From Acidobacteriota bacterium (GTDB lineage: Bacteria; Acidobacteriota; Terriglobia; Terriglobales; Acidobacteriaceae), in the NCBI GenBank assembly GCA_021781255.1, contig JAJXXG010000312.1, positions 1-5,576 of the forward strand: DNA of 5,576 bases, in the 5' to 3' direction. The number at the start of each line of letters is the position of its first letter. The stretch's first letter is position 1. The position numbers were made by a program, and so were the translations under genes. The notes beneath the pieces were generated by a model. The model did no database searches and was not told where the DNA came from. It was given only the letters and a program-made list of their open reading frames with translations. Below, in pieces: positions 4,816 to 5,576 of this stretch.

Positions 4816-5576
4816 ATGAGCATACGCGTTGCAGTCCTGACTATGGCAGTTTGCGCTGGATGCGCGGCAGCCGCCCAGAGTAGCGATGCACCCGCGCCGC
4901 AAACAATTATGGCGAATATCGATACGGCGCAGACTGCACAGCCCGTTTCGAAGTACGTGTTTGGCATGTTCATTGAGCACATTGGCAAGACGATGTATGG
5001 TCCTCTCTGGGCGGAGATGCTCGACGATCGGAAGTTCTACTTCCCGATCAACTCCAGCGAAGCGGACCCGAAACAACAGCGGCGCGGATTTCCGGGCATG
5101 GAGATGCGCAAGTGGCGCCCTGTTGGTCCTGATGCAGATATTGTTCTGGATGGCGAGGAGCCATTTTCCGGCGACCACAGCCCACGTGTTCAGCTCGACA
5201 CCGCGACTCCGCATGGTATTCGGCAGTCCGGCCTGACCCTGGTCAAGGGCAAACAATATGTGGGCCACATCTGGCTTCGCGGCACTCCGGGCAGCAAAGT
5301 AATGGTGGCGTTGATCTGGGGCGCCGATAGCAAGGATCGCCAGACTGTCTCGATTCCGGCTGTCAGCCTCGCGTATAGGAAGTACACCCTCCATTTCACC
5401 GCTCCGGCGAACGCCGGTGATGCTGCTCTCGAGATCGTTGGCACCGGCAGCGGCAACTTTCATATTGGCGCGGTCTCTCTGATGCCTGCCGACAACATCG
5501 ATGGCTTCCGGCCGGACACGATCGCCTTGCTGCGACAGATCAAGTCGGGATTCTGGAGGTTCGGCGGCAACTACAC
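4816..5576 (+). CDS. GH51 alpha-L-arabinofuranosidase, N-terminal part (3' truncated)
   Basis: The first 253 codons of an exported enzyme predicted to remove alpha-L-arabinofuranosyl groups from arabinan, arabinoxylan or arabinogalactan. Residues 1-21 are a signal sequence; AGC at 14-16 could be a poor lipobox (Cys, not Leu, at -3), otherwise cleavage falls near AAAAQ. VSKYVFGMFIEHIG, then YGPLWAEMLDDRKFYFP (44-77), is the typical GH51 opening. Residues ~96-223 (beta-rich, with LVKGKQYVGHIWLRG and LEIVGTGSGNFHIGAVSL) resemble the CBM4_9-type domain inserted after the first strand in plant-like GH51 enzymes. FRPDTIALLRQIKSGFWRFGGNY (231-253) returns to the barrel; its RFGGN matches the family RxPGG[NC] motif but lacks the Pro. 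Catalytic glutamates lie beyond the window. The start is slightly uncertain: GGAGG is 12 bases upstream, AAGG 3 bases, and an in-frame ATG lies at 4774. Family call confident. Confidence 0.88.
   Translation, partial: MSIRVAVLTMAVCAGCAAAAQSSDAPAPQTIMANIDTAQTAQPVSKYVFGMFIEHIGKTMYGPLWAEMLDDRKFYFPINSSEADPKQQRRGFPGMEMRKWRPVGPDADIVLDGEEPFSGDHSPRVQLDTATPHGIRQSGLTLVKGKQYVGHIWLRGTPGSKVMVALIWGADSKDRQTVSIPAVSLAYRKYTLHFTAPANAGDAALEIVGTGSGNFHIGAVSLMPADNIDGFRPDTIALLRQIKSGFWRFGGNY

Noticed and set aside
4813..5463. 216-codon minus-strand ORF opposite GH51
   Set aside because: It is antisense to a clearly recognised GH51 enzyme and its translation lacks family features.

Overview
The window looks like part of a carbohydrate-degradation region from a soil-type bacterium, most plausibly an Acidobacteriota (Terriglobia-like) genome. 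This rests on moderately high GC by eye, on every gene with a visible start encoding an export signal, and on the mix of secreted glycosidases with an exported esterase. No rRNA or other marker gene is present, so the taxonomic call is an inference.

Layout, left to right: (1) the 3' end of a plus-strand gene whose last ~96 residues look like the terminal beta-rich part of a large secreted glycosidase; (2) a converging minus-strand gene for an exported RbsD/FucU-like sugar mutarotase-fold protein; (3) upstream of it on the same strand, a GH27 alpha-galactosidase with a C-terminal CBM35-like domain; (4) a divergent intergenic region of 280 bp; (5) on the plus strand, a 42-codon ORF for a tiny exported peptide with a good ribosome binding site, then an HSL/family-IV-like alpha/beta hydrolase (esterase); (6) a 347-bp non-coding stretch with promoter-like elements and inverted repeats; (7) the 5' part of a GH51 alpha-L-arabinofuranosidase with an inserted carbohydrate-binding-like domain, cut by the window end.

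Taken together, alpha-galactosidase, alpha-L-arabinofuranosidase, an esterase and a mutarotase-fold protein suggest periplasmic or extracellular trimming of plant side chains (galactose, arabinose and perhaps ester groups from hemicellulose, pectin or arabinogalactan). No SusC/SusD-like transporter, regulator, mobile element, CRISPR array, tRNA or rRNA is visible. The least ordinary items are the exported RbsD/FucU-like protein, the 42-residue exported ORF, and the cysteine-rich active-site surroundings of the esterase.
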